DNA of 64,000 nucleotides from NCBI RefSeq assembly GCF_030816615.1, contig NZ_JAUSYD010000001.1, forward strand, positions 4,610,501 through 4,674,500, in the 5' to 3' direction. Numbering within the stretch: position 1 is the stretch's first letter; every line of letters starts with the position of its first letter. Positions 6,913 through 14,425 of the stretch are shown piece by piece. The translations under genes were made by a program, and so were the position numbers. The notes below the pieces were generated by a model. That model did not search any database and was not told where the DNA came from. It was given only the letters and a program-made list of their open reading frames with translations. Origin of the DNA: Streptomyces sp. B1I3. GTDB taxonomy: Bacteria > Actinomycetota > Actinomycetes > Streptomycetales > Streptomycetaceae.

Positions 6913-8576
6913 GCCCCACCGGCCCCGTCGTATCCGACTTCCCTGTCCTGTCCGCAGGGCACGTCACCTTCCTCGGCGCCGGTCCCGGCGACCCGGGACT
7001 GCTGACTCTTCGCGCCGTCGAGGCGCTTGCGAGCGCGGACGTTCTTGTGGCGGAACCCGACGTCCTCGACGTCGTCCGCTGCCATGCGCGGGCAGGGATA
7101 AGCACGCCTGAGGTGACGGTTGTTGACATGGCGTCAACAGCCGCCGGAGTGCCCGTGCTCAGGGACGCCGCCAATCTTGTCATGGAGGCCGCCAAGGGCG
7201 GCAGGCGGGTCGTCCGTGCCGTCACGGGAGATCCCGGCATGGACGGCGACACGGGTGCGGAGATGCTCGCCTGCGCTGCCGCGGGCGTGCCCTTCGAGGT
7301 GGTTCCCGGTGTCGCGAACGCCGTCGGTGTGCCCGCGTACGCCGGTGTACCGCTGCGGGACGCGCAGGGTGCCGACGTGCGTTTCGTCGACGCCCGTACC
7401 GCCTCGGACCGCTGCTGGGCGGAGGTCGGCGCGAGTGACGCGACGGCCGTCGTGTCCACGTCGCTCGACTCGGTGGCCGCGGCCGCCGGCGAGCTGGTCT
7501 CGGCGGGCCGCAAGCCCGACACCCCGCTGACGGTCACGATCGCCGGCACCACGACCCGCCAGCGCACCTGGACGGCGACCCTCGGGACGATCGCCCAGGT
7601 CCTCAAGCAGGCCAAGGTCCTGCCGTCGCCGGACGGGCACCGGCCGGTCATAGCCGTGGTCGGGGAGCGCAGCTCCGCCGCCCAGCGCGACCAGCTGGCG
7701 TGGTTCGAGTCCAAGCCGCTGTTCGGCTGGAAGGTGCTCGTGCCGCGTACGAAGGAGCAGGCGGCGTCACTCTCCGACCAGCTGCGTTCGTACGGTGCGG
7801 TGCCGCACGAGGTGCCGACCATCGCGGTGGAGCCGCCGCGTACGCCCCAGCAGATGGAGCGCGCGGTCAAGGGCCTGGTCACGGGCCGCTACGAGTGGAT
7901 CGCGTTCACCTCGGTGAACGCGGTGAAGGCCGTGCGGGAGAAGTTCGAGGAGTACGGTCTCGACGCCCGCGCCTTCGCCGGGATCAAGGTCGCGGCCGTG
8001 GGTGAGCAGACGGCGGCGGCGCTGATCGACTTCGGTGTGAAGCCGGACCTGGTGCCGTCGGGTGAGCAGTCGGCCGCCGGTCTGCTGGACGACTGGCCGC
8101 CGTACGACCCGGTCTTCGACCCGATCGACCGGGTGTTCCTGCCGCGTGCGGACATCGCCACCGAGACGCTGGTGGCCGGACTCATCGAGCTGGGCTGGGA
8201 GGTCGACGACGTCACCGCGTACCGCACGGTCCGCGCGTCGCCGCCGCCGGCCGACACCCGGGAGGCGATCAAGGGCGGCGGTTTCGACGCGGTGCTCTTC
8301 ACCTCGTCCTCGACGGTGCGCAACCTGGTCGGTATCGCGGGCAAGCCGCACAACGTGACGGTGATCGCGTGCATCGGTCCGGCCACGGCGAAGACCGCGG
8401 AGGAGCACGGCCTGCGGGTCGACGTCCTGTCCCCGGAGCCGTCGGTCCACAAGCTGGCCCAGGCGCTGGCGGACTTCGGCGCGCAGCGCCGGGACGCGGC
8501 GAAGGAGGCCGGTGACCCGGTGACGCGGCCGAGTGAGCGCCGTCCGGGTGCGAGACGCCGCCGGACGACGACCTGA
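6909..8576 (+). CDS. hemD: Fused uroporphyrinogen-III C-methyltransferase / uroporphyrinogen-III synthase
   Basis: A two-domain enzyme of 555 residues started by TTG at 6909 inside the hemC stop (TTGA), with GGGGAG 9 bases upstream. Residues ~15-260 form a tetrapyrrole methylase (FLGAGPGDPGLLTLRAVEAL near the start, VTGDPGMDGD and the EVVPGVANAVG loop), which would take uroporphyrinogen III to precorrin-2. Residues ~265-530 form a HemD synthase (GWKVLVPRTKEQAASL, then AFTSVNAVKAV and FTSSSTVRNL), which closes hydroxymethylbilane with ring inversion. The methylase half has diverged from SUMT, so its activity is less certain than that of the synthase half. The basic tail ends in RRRR. The longer frame back to 6570 lies within hemC and is rejected. 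The fusion is usual in actinobacteria and points flux to both haem and cobalamin/siroheme. Confidence 0.93.
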   Translation: MSPTGPVVSDFPVLSAGHVTFLGAGPGDPGLLTLRAVEALASADVLVAEPDVLDVVRCHARAGISTPEVTVVDMASTAAGVPVLRDAANLVMEAAKGGRRVVRAVTGDPGMDGDTGAEMLACAAAGVPFEVVPGVANAVGVPAYAGVPLRDAQGADVRFVDARTASDRCWAEVGASDATAVVSTSLDSVAAAAGELVSAGRKPDTPLTVTIAGTTTRQRTWTATLGTIAQVLKQAKVLPSPDGHRPVIAVVGERSSAAQRDQLAWFESKPLFGWKVLVPRTKEQAASLSDQLRSYGAVPHEVPTIAVEPPRTPQQMERAVKGLVTGRYEWIAFTSVNAVKAVREKFEEYGLDARAFAGIKVAAVGEQTAAALIDFGVKPDLVPSGEQSAAGLLDDWPPYDPVFDPIDRVFLPRADIATETLVAGLIELGWEVDDVTAYRTVRASPPPADTREAIKGGGFDAVLFTSSSTVRNLVGIAGKPHNVTVIACIGPATAKTAEEHGLRVDVLSPEPSVHKLAQALADFGAQRRDAAKEAGDPVTRPSERRPGARRRRTTT

Positions 8577-8595
8577 CCGGTCGGAGTGGGTGTGT

Positions 8596-8634
8596 GAGGG
8601 CCCGGCCGCTTCCTTGTGGAGCGGCCGGGCCCTC
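8596..8634 (+). terminator. Strong hairpin terminator after hemD
   Basis: GAGGGCCCGGCCGCT (8596-8610), a 9-base loop, and AGCGGCCGGGCCCTC (8620-8634) form a perfect 15-bp stem followed by GTGTTT. It starts 20 bases after the hemD stop and would end the rex-hemACD transcript, giving hemB its own promoter. Confidence 0.85.
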
Positions 8635-8704
8635 GTGTTTCCGGGCGGTTTTTCCGGCCGGGCTGTCGGTAAACCGGTGATGTGCGCGGGTCTAGTCTCG
8701 AAGG

Positions 8705-9700
8705 ATGACTGTGTACGGAAACTTCCCCGGCTCGCGGCCCCGGCGGCTGCGGACGACCCCCGTCATGCGGCGCATGGTCGCCGAGACCCGGCTCGACCCC
8801 GCGAACCTGATCCTTCCCGCGTTCGTGCGCGAGGGCATCGACGCCCCTGTCGCCATCTCGGCCATGCCCGGCGTGCAGCAGCACACCCTGGACACCCTGC
8901 GGAAGGCCGCGGTCGACGCGGTGGCGGCGGGCGTTTCCGGGATCATGCTGTTCGGCGTGCCGCTGGACGAGAAGAAGGACGCCCGGGGCACGGCGGGCAC
9001 CGACCCGGACGGCATCCTCCAGGTGGGTCTGCGGGCGGTGCGGGAAGAGGTGGGCGACGACCTCGTGGTCATGTCCGACCTCTGCCTGGACGAGTACACC
9101 GACCACGGTCACTGCGGGGTGCTGACCGGGGACGGCCGCGTCGACAACGACGCCACGCTGGAGCGGTACGCCGAGATGGCGCAGGTCCAGGCCGACGCGG
9201 GCGCCCATGTGGTGGGCCCGAGCGGCATGATGGACGGCCAGGTCGGCGTGGTCCGCGACGCCCTGGACCAGACCGGGCACGAGGACGTGTCGATCCTCGC
9301 GTACACCGCGAAGTACTCCTCGGCGTTCTACGGCCCGTTCCGTGAGGCGGTGGGCTCCTCGCTCAGGGGCGACCGCAAGACCTACCAGCAGGACCCGGCG
9401 AACATCCGGGAGTCGCTGCGTGAGCTGGCGCTCGACCTGGAGGAGGGCGCCGACATGGTCATGGTCAAGCCGGCCGGCCCGTACCTCGACATCCTCGCCA
9501 AGGTCGCCGACGCGGTGGACGTGCCGGTCGCGGCGTACCAGATCAGCGGCGAGTACGCGATGATCGAGGCCGCCGCCGAGAAGGGCTGGATCGACCGCGA
9601 CGCGGCGATCCTGGAGAGCCTGACGGGCATCCGGCGCGCGGGTGCGCGGATGATCCTCACGTACTGGGCGACGGAGGTCGCGCAGCGGCTGGGCCGCTGA
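8705..9700 (+). CDS. hemB: Delta-aminolevulinic acid dehydratase (porphobilinogen synthase)
   Basis: Condenses two 5-aminolevulinate molecules to porphobilinogen. The 331-residue protein carries the Schiff-base lysines in AYTAKYSSAFYGPFR and VKPAGPYLD and the C-terminal YWATEVAQ block. The metal-binding region reads DLCLDEYTDHGHCG: Cys127, Asp129, Cys137. E. coli and human enzymes have three cysteines here, while Mg-type enzymes have aspartates, so this one is mixed. ATG 8705 lies 70 bases after the hemD terminator, so hemB is likely a separate transcription unit. The upstream GGTCTAGTCTCGAAGG segment may hold the ribosome site (GAAGG). Confidence 0.96.
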   Translation: MTVYGNFPGSRPRRLRTTPVMRRMVAETRLDPANLILPAFVREGIDAPVAISAMPGVQQHTLDTLRKAAVDAVAAGVSGIMLFGVPLDEKKDARGTAGTDPDGILQVGLRAVREEVGDDLVVMSDLCLDEYTDHGHCGVLTGDGRVDNDATLERYAEMAQVQADAGAHVVGPSGMMDGQVGVVRDALDQTGHEDVSILAYTAKYSSAFYGPFREAVGSSLRGDRKTYQQDPANIRESLRELALDLEEGADMVMVKPAGPYLDILAKVADAVDVPVAAYQISGEYAMIEAAAEKGWIDRDAAILESLTGIRRAGARMILTYWATEVAQRLGR

Positions 9701-9734
9701 CCCGCCGGGGTTCAGGGAGCGGGCGCAGCTGCCG

Positions 9735-9843
9735 TCAGGACACCAGGCCCCGGCGGTAGGCGTGGATGACCGCCTGGACGCGGTCGCGCAGTCCGAGCGT
9801 GGTGAGGATGCGGGAGACGAGGGTCTTGACGGTCTCCGGGCTG
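9735..9843 (-). pseudogene. Remnant of a LuxR/NarL-type response regulator (C-terminal helix-turn-helix only)
   Basis: Read on the minus strand, about 34 codons ending at a TGA (9735-9737) encode LSPETVKTLVSRILTTLGL followed by RDRVQAVIHAYRRGLVS. This is the recognition helix and final helix of a NarL/FixJ-type DNA-binding domain, which normally ends a ~220-residue response regulator. An in-frame TGA lies just upstream of the leucine (around 9844-9846), and no receiver domain or remaining HTH is found beyond it. The piece is a truncated leftover of a deleted gene. No partner histidine kinase is seen nearby. Confidence 0.8.
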
Positions 9844-10203
9844 AGTCACGAGGGACGAACGGCTCGGCGCTCGGATCTCGGGACGCGAGTGCCGGGACCG
9901 GTCGGGTCACTCGTTCGAGGGTATGGGGCGGGCTCGGGGCCGATGCTCGAGCTTCGGGATCCGGGGGCCGGGACGCGGGCTTCGGGATCCGAGAGCCTTC
10001 TTTACCCGGTAGGTAGAAGAGGGTTTGGGTACACCTCCCCGACCTCCCTGACCCGTTACGATCAGCAAGTATGACTAATCGTGACCGACTTGCAGCGGAG
10101 TGTCGCGACTGCTTACGGTGCGGAAACAGAACGACCCCGACGCGGTGCTAGCAACACCAGGCCGGGGTCTCACCGCAAGATCGACGTCTAGGAACCCGAT
10201 CCC
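9844..10203. other. Gap between the regulator remnant and the HTH gene (360 bases)
   Basis: No gene is supported. The left half is GC-rich filler with GGGACGCG-type runs and a 13-base direct repeat (GCTTCGGGATCCG at 9951-9963 and 9979-9991). The right half becomes less GC-rich from about 10000 and includes the probable promoter and the nested hairpin leader (10116-10175) of the downstream gene. It may be scar tissue from the deletion that removed the response regulator. Confidence 0.5.
10116..10175 (+). promoter_or_regulatory. Nested three-level hairpin in the leader of the HTH gene
   Basis: Three inverted pairs lie one inside another: CGGTG (10116-10120) with CACCG (10171-10175); GACCCCG (10133-10139) with CGGGGTC (10163-10169); GGTG (10144-10147) with CACC (10155-10158), leaving the loop CTAGCAA. 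The gene starts 29 bases after the outer arm. Such symmetry is unlikely by chance and suggests a structured RNA leader or a protein-binding site. No known riboswitch was recognised. Confidence 0.6.
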
Positions 10204-11202
10204 GTGGCTACTGAGCACACTAGCTCCGCCCTCCGCGCCCCCGCATCCTCGCGCCCGTACCCGATGGCCCACCCCGGCTACGGCAAGCGATCCGCCCCGG
10301 AGCAACAGCCGTGCGCCGCTGACGACTTCATGCTGCTGCCCCCGCGTGAGCGCAGCATCGCCGGGTTCATCGACCACCTGCCCGAGGGCGCCGCCATGGA
10401 CGTCAAGGGCCTGGCCAGGCAACTGCCGCTCTACGGTCAGCAGGCCGTCGCCTCGGCCCTCAAGGCCCTCTCGGTCGCCGGGTACCTGCGCCGCGTACGG
10501 CGCATGGTCGGCGGCGAGGGTGGGCAAGTGCGCTGGGTGTTCCGCACGTTCTGGTCCCGGACCGCACGGGACAACGAGTGGTGGGCAGCCCTCCTCGCCG
10601 ACGAGGGCAAGCAGGCGGCTGTGTCCGTGCCGGGGCCTGGGCACGTGGTAGCGGCAGACCTGCTCCCGGCTGCCGCCCCGGCCGCCCCGGCCGTACCGCA
10701 GCAGCGGCCCCAGGAACCGGCGCCCACCCCGGCTGCGGCCGACCAGAGCCCTTCGCCGGCATACCTGGCACTGGCCCGACTCGGCCGTGCGGACGCGCGC
10801 CTGGCGCTTTCCGGAGCCGACTGCACGGTCCTGGAGCAGCTGGCCGCCGAGTGGTTCACACGCGGCGTGGACGCCGACTACCTCAGCCGGGCACTCACCG
10901 CCGGGCTCCCCGCCCAGGTCGACTCCCCGGTGGGCTTCGTACGCCGCCGCCTCACCGACAAGATCCCGCCCCGCCTGCCGGCCACCCCGGCACCGCCCGC
11001 GCTCGGTGCGTCCGTCCGGCGGGTGATGATGGAGTGCACCGGATGCGGTGCGCCCGGTCGCGCGGAGGCACTTCCCGACGGCCTCTGCCGAGCGTGCCGC
11101 CTGCCCGGGCGGGGAGAGCCGGAGGCTCCGGGCGGGCTCCCCGCCGAACGCGATGTGCGGACGTACGTCGCAGGACTGCGCGACCTGCTCAAGGCTCCCT
11201 GA
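10204..11202 (+). CDS. Helix-turn-helix protein with C-terminal zinc-ribbon-like cysteines
   Basis: A 332-residue protein from GTG 10204. Residues ~45-110 look like a winged helix (LPPRERSIAGFIDHLPEGAA, then ALKALSVAGYLRRVRRMVGG) of the MarR/replication-protein type. A Pro/Ala linker (~155-185) leads to a helical region (~190-265) and a CTGCG...CRAC cysteine set (~280-302) that could bind zinc. I recall many paralogues of this type scattered through Streptomyces genomes, annotated only as helix-turn-helix proteins; the function is unknown. A structured leader precedes it. It is not in an operon with hemB, and the intervening gap contains a broken regulator. Confidence 0.75.
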   Translation: MATEHTSSALRAPASSRPYPMAHPGYGKRSAPEQQPCAADDFMLLPPRERSIAGFIDHLPEGAAMDVKGLARQLPLYGQQAVASALKALSVAGYLRRVRRMVGGEGGQVRWVFRTFWSRTARDNEWWAALLADEGKQAAVSVPGPGHVVAADLLPAAAPAAPAVPQQRPQEPAPTPAAADQSPSPAYLALARLGRADARLALSGADCTVLEQLAAEWFTRGVDADYLSRALTAGLPAQVDSPVGFVRRRLTDKIPPRLPATPAPPALGASVRRVMMECTGCGAPGRAEALPDGLCRACRLPGRGEPEAPGGLPAERDVRTYVAGLRDLLKAP

Positions 11203-11217
11203 CGGGCGGTGGCTCGG

Positions 11218-11529
11218 TCAGGGCCAGTCGACGATGCCCATGAACGCGACGAAGGCGACGACCGCGACGCCGGGTGCGGCCATCGACAGGAACACGCGTG
11301 TCGCAGCCTGCCGTTGCCGCCACGGCAGGGCCCAGCTCGCCACCAGCACGACCAGCGACAGCACGAGGCCGGTGCACAGGACGGCCCACCCCGCGTCGAA
11401 CGAGTCGGTGAAGCGGTCGGCCGCGGCGCCGTTGCAGGAGTCGCACGCCATGGGGGACAGGCCGCCGTAGAGCAGGGCGAAGCCTGCGGCGGGCAGGGTG
11501 ACGAGCGTGGACACCAGCGGGGTATCCAT
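11218..11529 (-). CDS. Small membrane protein of unknown function
   Basis: 103 residues from ATG 11529. Three hydrophobic segments are visible: residues ~5-25 (LVSTLVTLPAAGFALLYGG), ~48-67 (AGWAVLCTGLVLSLVVLVA) and ~83-102. A GLSPMACDSCNG segment with two cysteines lies between the first and second. The gene converges on the HTH gene, leaving 15 bases between the stop codons. The frame continues upstream to 11601, but ATG 11529 places the first helix at the N-terminus as expected. The ribosome site is weak. No family is recognised. Confidence 0.65.
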   Translation of the reverse strand: MDTPLVSTLVTLPAAGFALLYGGLSPMACDSCNGAAADRFTDSFDAGWAVLCTGLVLSLVVLVASWALPWRQRQAATRVFLSMAAPGVAVVAFVAFMGIVDWP

Positions 11530-11757
11530 GCGTTCGGTGTATGGGCGTTGAGGAGGTCGTCCGGCATGCGTGCGAGTCAACCGGATCGCCCGTACGCGCA
11601 CATGGGCGCGGGTACTCAGTCCTACCGGGAGGAGCTACTGCCCGTGGCGTTGCCCGGCTCAGCTCCCCGCAGCCAACTCGGCGAAGGCTCGTCGTGAGGC
11701 AGGGGACGGGACCGGGCACAACGCCCTCGTCCGGTCCGCTGCCTCACGGCGAGGTGG

Positions 11758-12522
11758 TCAGTACGTGAGGGCGTCGTCCATGCCCGTCTGCCAGTAGGTG
11801 ACGGCCAGGGTGCTGTCGACGTACACGTCCTTGCTGAGCGGCACAGTCGCGGACGGGCCCGTGGAGCCTGAGCCCTCGCGGCCCTGGAAGCTGACGGTCA
11901 GGTCCCTCGTGGAGTAGCCGCCCGTGCCGCTTCCGTCGGCGGAGGAGGTCATGACACCGGCGTAGGCGGACTCGCCCGGGGCGATGGTGACCACGGCCTG
12001 GGGCTTGCTCGCCTCGACCGTCGACGGGGCGGACTGCGCCTCACCGAACTTCAGGAACGGGTAGGAGTAGGCGTTGCAGGACTTCGAACCGGTGTTGGTC
12101 ATGGTGAGCAGCATGTGGTTGACGGGACGGGCCACGGGGGCGATCGACAGCTTGGAGTTGCCGCCGTCACAGGCGAGGGTGACGGAACCGCTGTCCTTGT
12201 TGCCGGTCTGCGGCTGCTTCGCGGCGGGCTGCGCGGCGCCGGAACCCTTCGCAGAACCGGAACCGGAACCCTGCGCAGCGGCAGAACCGGAATCCGATCC
12301 GTTCGTGCCCGTGTCCGAAACCGGGGCCGCCGAGGTCCTGTCTGCCGGGGCGGCCGAGCCTTCCGCCGGCTCCTGGGACGCCGATCCGGCCGGCTTGGAG
12401 GCGGAGTCGCCGACCGCTGCCGTACCGCCGTCCTGGCAGGCCGTCAGCGAGAGTGCGGCGACCATTGCGGCGGTGCCGAGGGCGGAGGTGCGGGCGGCGC
12501 GGCGGAAGCGAAGGTTGCGCAT
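11758..12522 (-). CDS. DUF4232 domain lipoprotein
   Basis: A 254-residue secreted lipoprotein. The signal peptide MRNLRFRRAARTSALGT continues into a hydrophobic core and lipobox LTAC (Cys ~29). Residues 30-110 are a low-complexity Ser/Gly/Ala/Pro/Gln linker expected to span the cell wall. Residues ~115-250 form the DUF4232 beta domain (VTLACDGGNSKLSIAP, then HMLLTMTNTGSKSCNAYSYP with conserved cysteines). DUF4232 proteins are common, uncharacterised actinobacterial surface proteins. It may be transcribed with the small membrane-protein gene at 12613, which lies 90 bases upstream on the same strand. Confidence 0.85.
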   Translation of the reverse strand: MRNLRFRRAARTSALGTAAMVAALSLTACQDGGTAAVGDSASKPAGSASQEPAEGSAAPADRTSAAPVSDTGTNGSDSGSAAAQGSGSGSAKGSGAAQPAAKQPQTGNKDSGSVTLACDGGNSKLSIAPVARPVNHMLLTMTNTGSKSCNAYSYPFLKFGEAQSAPSTVEASKPQAVVTIAPGESAYAGVMTSSADGSGTGGYSTRDLTVSFQGREGSGSTGPSATVPLSKDVYVDSTLAVTYWQTGMDDALTY

Positions 12523-12612
12523 GAGGTGGTTCTCCCCGTTCGAAGGTGTGTGCCCGGGGCGCCGTTTTGGCGCCTTGAGGTGCGGGCGGGTGTACTGATC
12601 GGTGACGAGAGG

Positions 12613-12711
12613 TCAGAGGCGGTACAGGAGTGTGGTGACGACCGCGATACATGCGATCAGTACCCCTGTGGCGACTGTGTCGGTCAGGCTGAGTTCAGGC
12701 CGAGTACGCAC
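12613..12711 (-). CDS. 32-residue single-pass membrane peptide
   Basis: A very short frame from GTG 12711 with a well-placed ribosome site (GGGAG, 5 bases upstream). The product is MRTRPELSLTD followed by a clean hydrophobic helix of about 17 residues (VATGVLIACIAVVTTLL) and YRL. The basic N-terminus and single helix give a credible small membrane protein. The frame extends further upstream to 12843, but that part lacks coding character and has no ribosome site. Function unknown; it lies just upstream of the DUF4232 lipoprotein gene. Confidence 0.5.
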   Translation of the reverse strand: MRTRPELSLTDTVATGVLIACIAVVTTLLYRL

Positions 12712-12915
12712 GGCGGCTCCCGGGACGGGTGAAGGTGGGATGTGCGAGTCGCGGGGAACGCCGCGGTGTGTCCACATCCTGTCCAGGCCCGGAATCCGGT
12801 GGCAACGGTTGCTGGGCCACACGGGACGCTGGAACGTTCGCACCTAGTCTGACCTGCAAAAACATCACCTCCCTGGAACGCCGTTCCGGGAAGGAACGAG
12901 AGGGGAACGGTCGGG

Positions 12916-14361
12916 GTGGGGACAGAGATCCAGGACTTCGCGGCGCTGCTCAGGGGACTGAAGGAGCGATCCGGACTCAGCTACGGAACGCTGGCCCAGA
13001 AGCTGCACATGAGCACCTCCACCGTCCACCGGTACTGCAACGGGGACGCTGTTCCGCACGACTACGCACCCGTCGAACGGTTCGCGCGGGTGTGCCGGGC
13101 GTCGGCGGACGAACTGGTCGCGCTGCACCGCAAGTGGATCCTGGCGGACGAGGCGAAGCGGCGGAAGGTGCCCGGTCCGGCGGCGGCCCCGGCCGAACCG
13201 GCACCCGCGCCGGACCCGCGCCCGGTACGGGATCCAGGACCGGACGCCGTGTCCGAACCCGTACCGGAACCGATGCGGCAAGCAGAAGCGGAACCCGGAG
13301 TCGAGACGCGAACGGAACCCGGAGCCGAGGCTCGAACGGAACCCGGAGCCGAGGCTCGAACGGAACCCGCCCCCGTACCCGAGGCCACCTCCGTGACCGA
13401 GCCCGCTCCCGCTTCCGCGAGGAGGCGCCGGCCCCTGCGCGTAGCACTCGCGGCCGCGGCCGTGGTGGCGCTCGCCGTCCCCACCACCGTGATGATCGGC
13501 AACATGTCGTCCTCGCAGGGCAGCGACACGGTCACCGCCGGGAAGGCCGGAAAGCCCGAGGAGACAGGCGCGGACGCGTCCCGACCCGCGAGCGGGAAGG
13601 CGAAGCCGTCCGGCACGGCGACGGGCGGCAAGGCGTCGGGCAGTACCTCGCCCTCGGCCACCGGGGCGTCCCCCTCGGCGAAGCAGGAGCCGTCCCGGAC
13701 GGTGTCACCGGGGGTGGCCGGCGGCACCGCGCCGAAGACCGGGGTACCGCTCTCCGTGAACGTCCGCCCGGAGACGTGGGAGGACAAGTGCGACCAGACC
13801 TACATGCTGGACCGGAAGCCGGAGAAGGTGCCCCCGCCGCCCTACGAGGCCGACGCGCGCGGCTGGGCCAGTTCCCTCGGAGCCGTACCGGCCGGGATGA
13901 AGCGCATCGACCTGGTCGTGCAGGGCAAGGAGGCGGACGCCGTCGTACTGGAAGCCATGCACGTACGGGTCGTGGGCCGCACGTCCCCGCCCGCCTGGCA
14001 GGCCTATGCCATGTTGCAGGGCTGTGGGAGCGGGGTGCTCGTGTCCACGTACGAGATCAATCTCGACGCCGCCCGGCCGCTGTTCAAGGCCGTCCCGTCG
14101 GAGAACATGGACCGCACCCTGCCGGCGAATCCGCTTCCGCTCAAGACGTCCGTGAACGATCCGGTGGTCCTCGTCGTGTACGCCCGCACGCAGACGTACG
14201 ACGTTCGCTGGTATCTGGAGCTGGACTGGAGCAGTGGTGACCGGCACGGCACGATGCGTGTCGACGACGACGGGAAGCCGTTCCGGACGATGAGCATGAA
14301 CGGCCGGCCGCTGTACGACTACTGGCCCGAGAAGAAGACCTGGGTGCTGAGGGACTACTGA
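12916..14361 (+). CDS. XRE-type HTH protein with one transmembrane helix and extracytoplasmic domain
   Basis: 481 residues from GTG 12916. Residues ~8-70 are an XRE helix-turn-helix (LRGLKERSGLSYGTLAQKLH, then STSTVHRYCNGDAVP). Residues ~90-175 are a Pro/Glu-rich linker with a tandem repeat. A basic stop (RRRRPLR) and one transmembrane helix (VALAAAAVVALAVPTTVMI) lie near 175-198. The remaining ~280 residues are outside the membrane: a Ser/Thr/Gly-rich stretch, then a domain starting near NVRPETWEDKCDQTY with two cysteines and a C-terminal WYLELDW region. Such one-component proteins join cytoplasmic DNA binding to an outside sensor. The ligand and target genes are unknown. It is divergent from the DUF4232 gene group. 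Confidence 0.75.
   Translation: MGTEIQDFAALLRGLKERSGLSYGTLAQKLHMSTSTVHRYCNGDAVPHDYAPVERFARVCRASADELVALHRKWILADEAKRRKVPGPAAAPAEPAPAPDPRPVRDPGPDAVSEPVPEPMRQAEAEPGVETRTEPGAEARTEPGAEARTEPAPVPEATSVTEPAPASARRRRPLRVALAAAAVVALAVPTTVMIGNMSSSQGSDTVTAGKAGKPEETGADASRPASGKAKPSGTATGGKASGSTSPSATGASPSAKQEPSRTVSPGVAGGTAPKTGVPLSVNVRPETWEDKCDQTYMLDRKPEKVPPPPYEADARGWASSLGAVPAGMKRIDLVVQGKEADAVVLEAMHVRVVGRTSPPAWQAYAMLQGCGSGVLVSTYEINLDAARPLFKAVPSENMDRTLPANPLPLKTSVNDPVVLVVYARTQTYDVRWYLELDWSSGDRHGTMRVDDDGKPFRTMSMNGRPLYDYWPEKKTWVLRDY
13310..13368 (+). repeat. 24-bp tandem repeat inside the linker of the XRE-TM gene
   Basis: The unit GAACGGAACCCGGAGCCGAG plus GCTC occurs at 13310-13333 and 13334-13357, with an 11-base partial third copy (13358-13368) and a degenerate copy just before (13286-13309). 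Being a multiple of three, it adds eight residues per unit (TEPGAEAR-like) without breaking the frame. Copy number probably varies between strains. Confidence 0.85.
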
Positions 14362-14425
14362 CCGGGGCGGGGAGGACCGGGGGTAAAGTCGGTCGGCGTT
14401 CCTCCCCTTCACGCCGGTCAGGTGA

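Noticed and set aside
12729..14240. 503-codon frame overlapping the XRE-TM gene in another frame
   Set aside because: Gly/Arg-rich without a domain, whereas the chosen frame has HTH and transmembrane segments.
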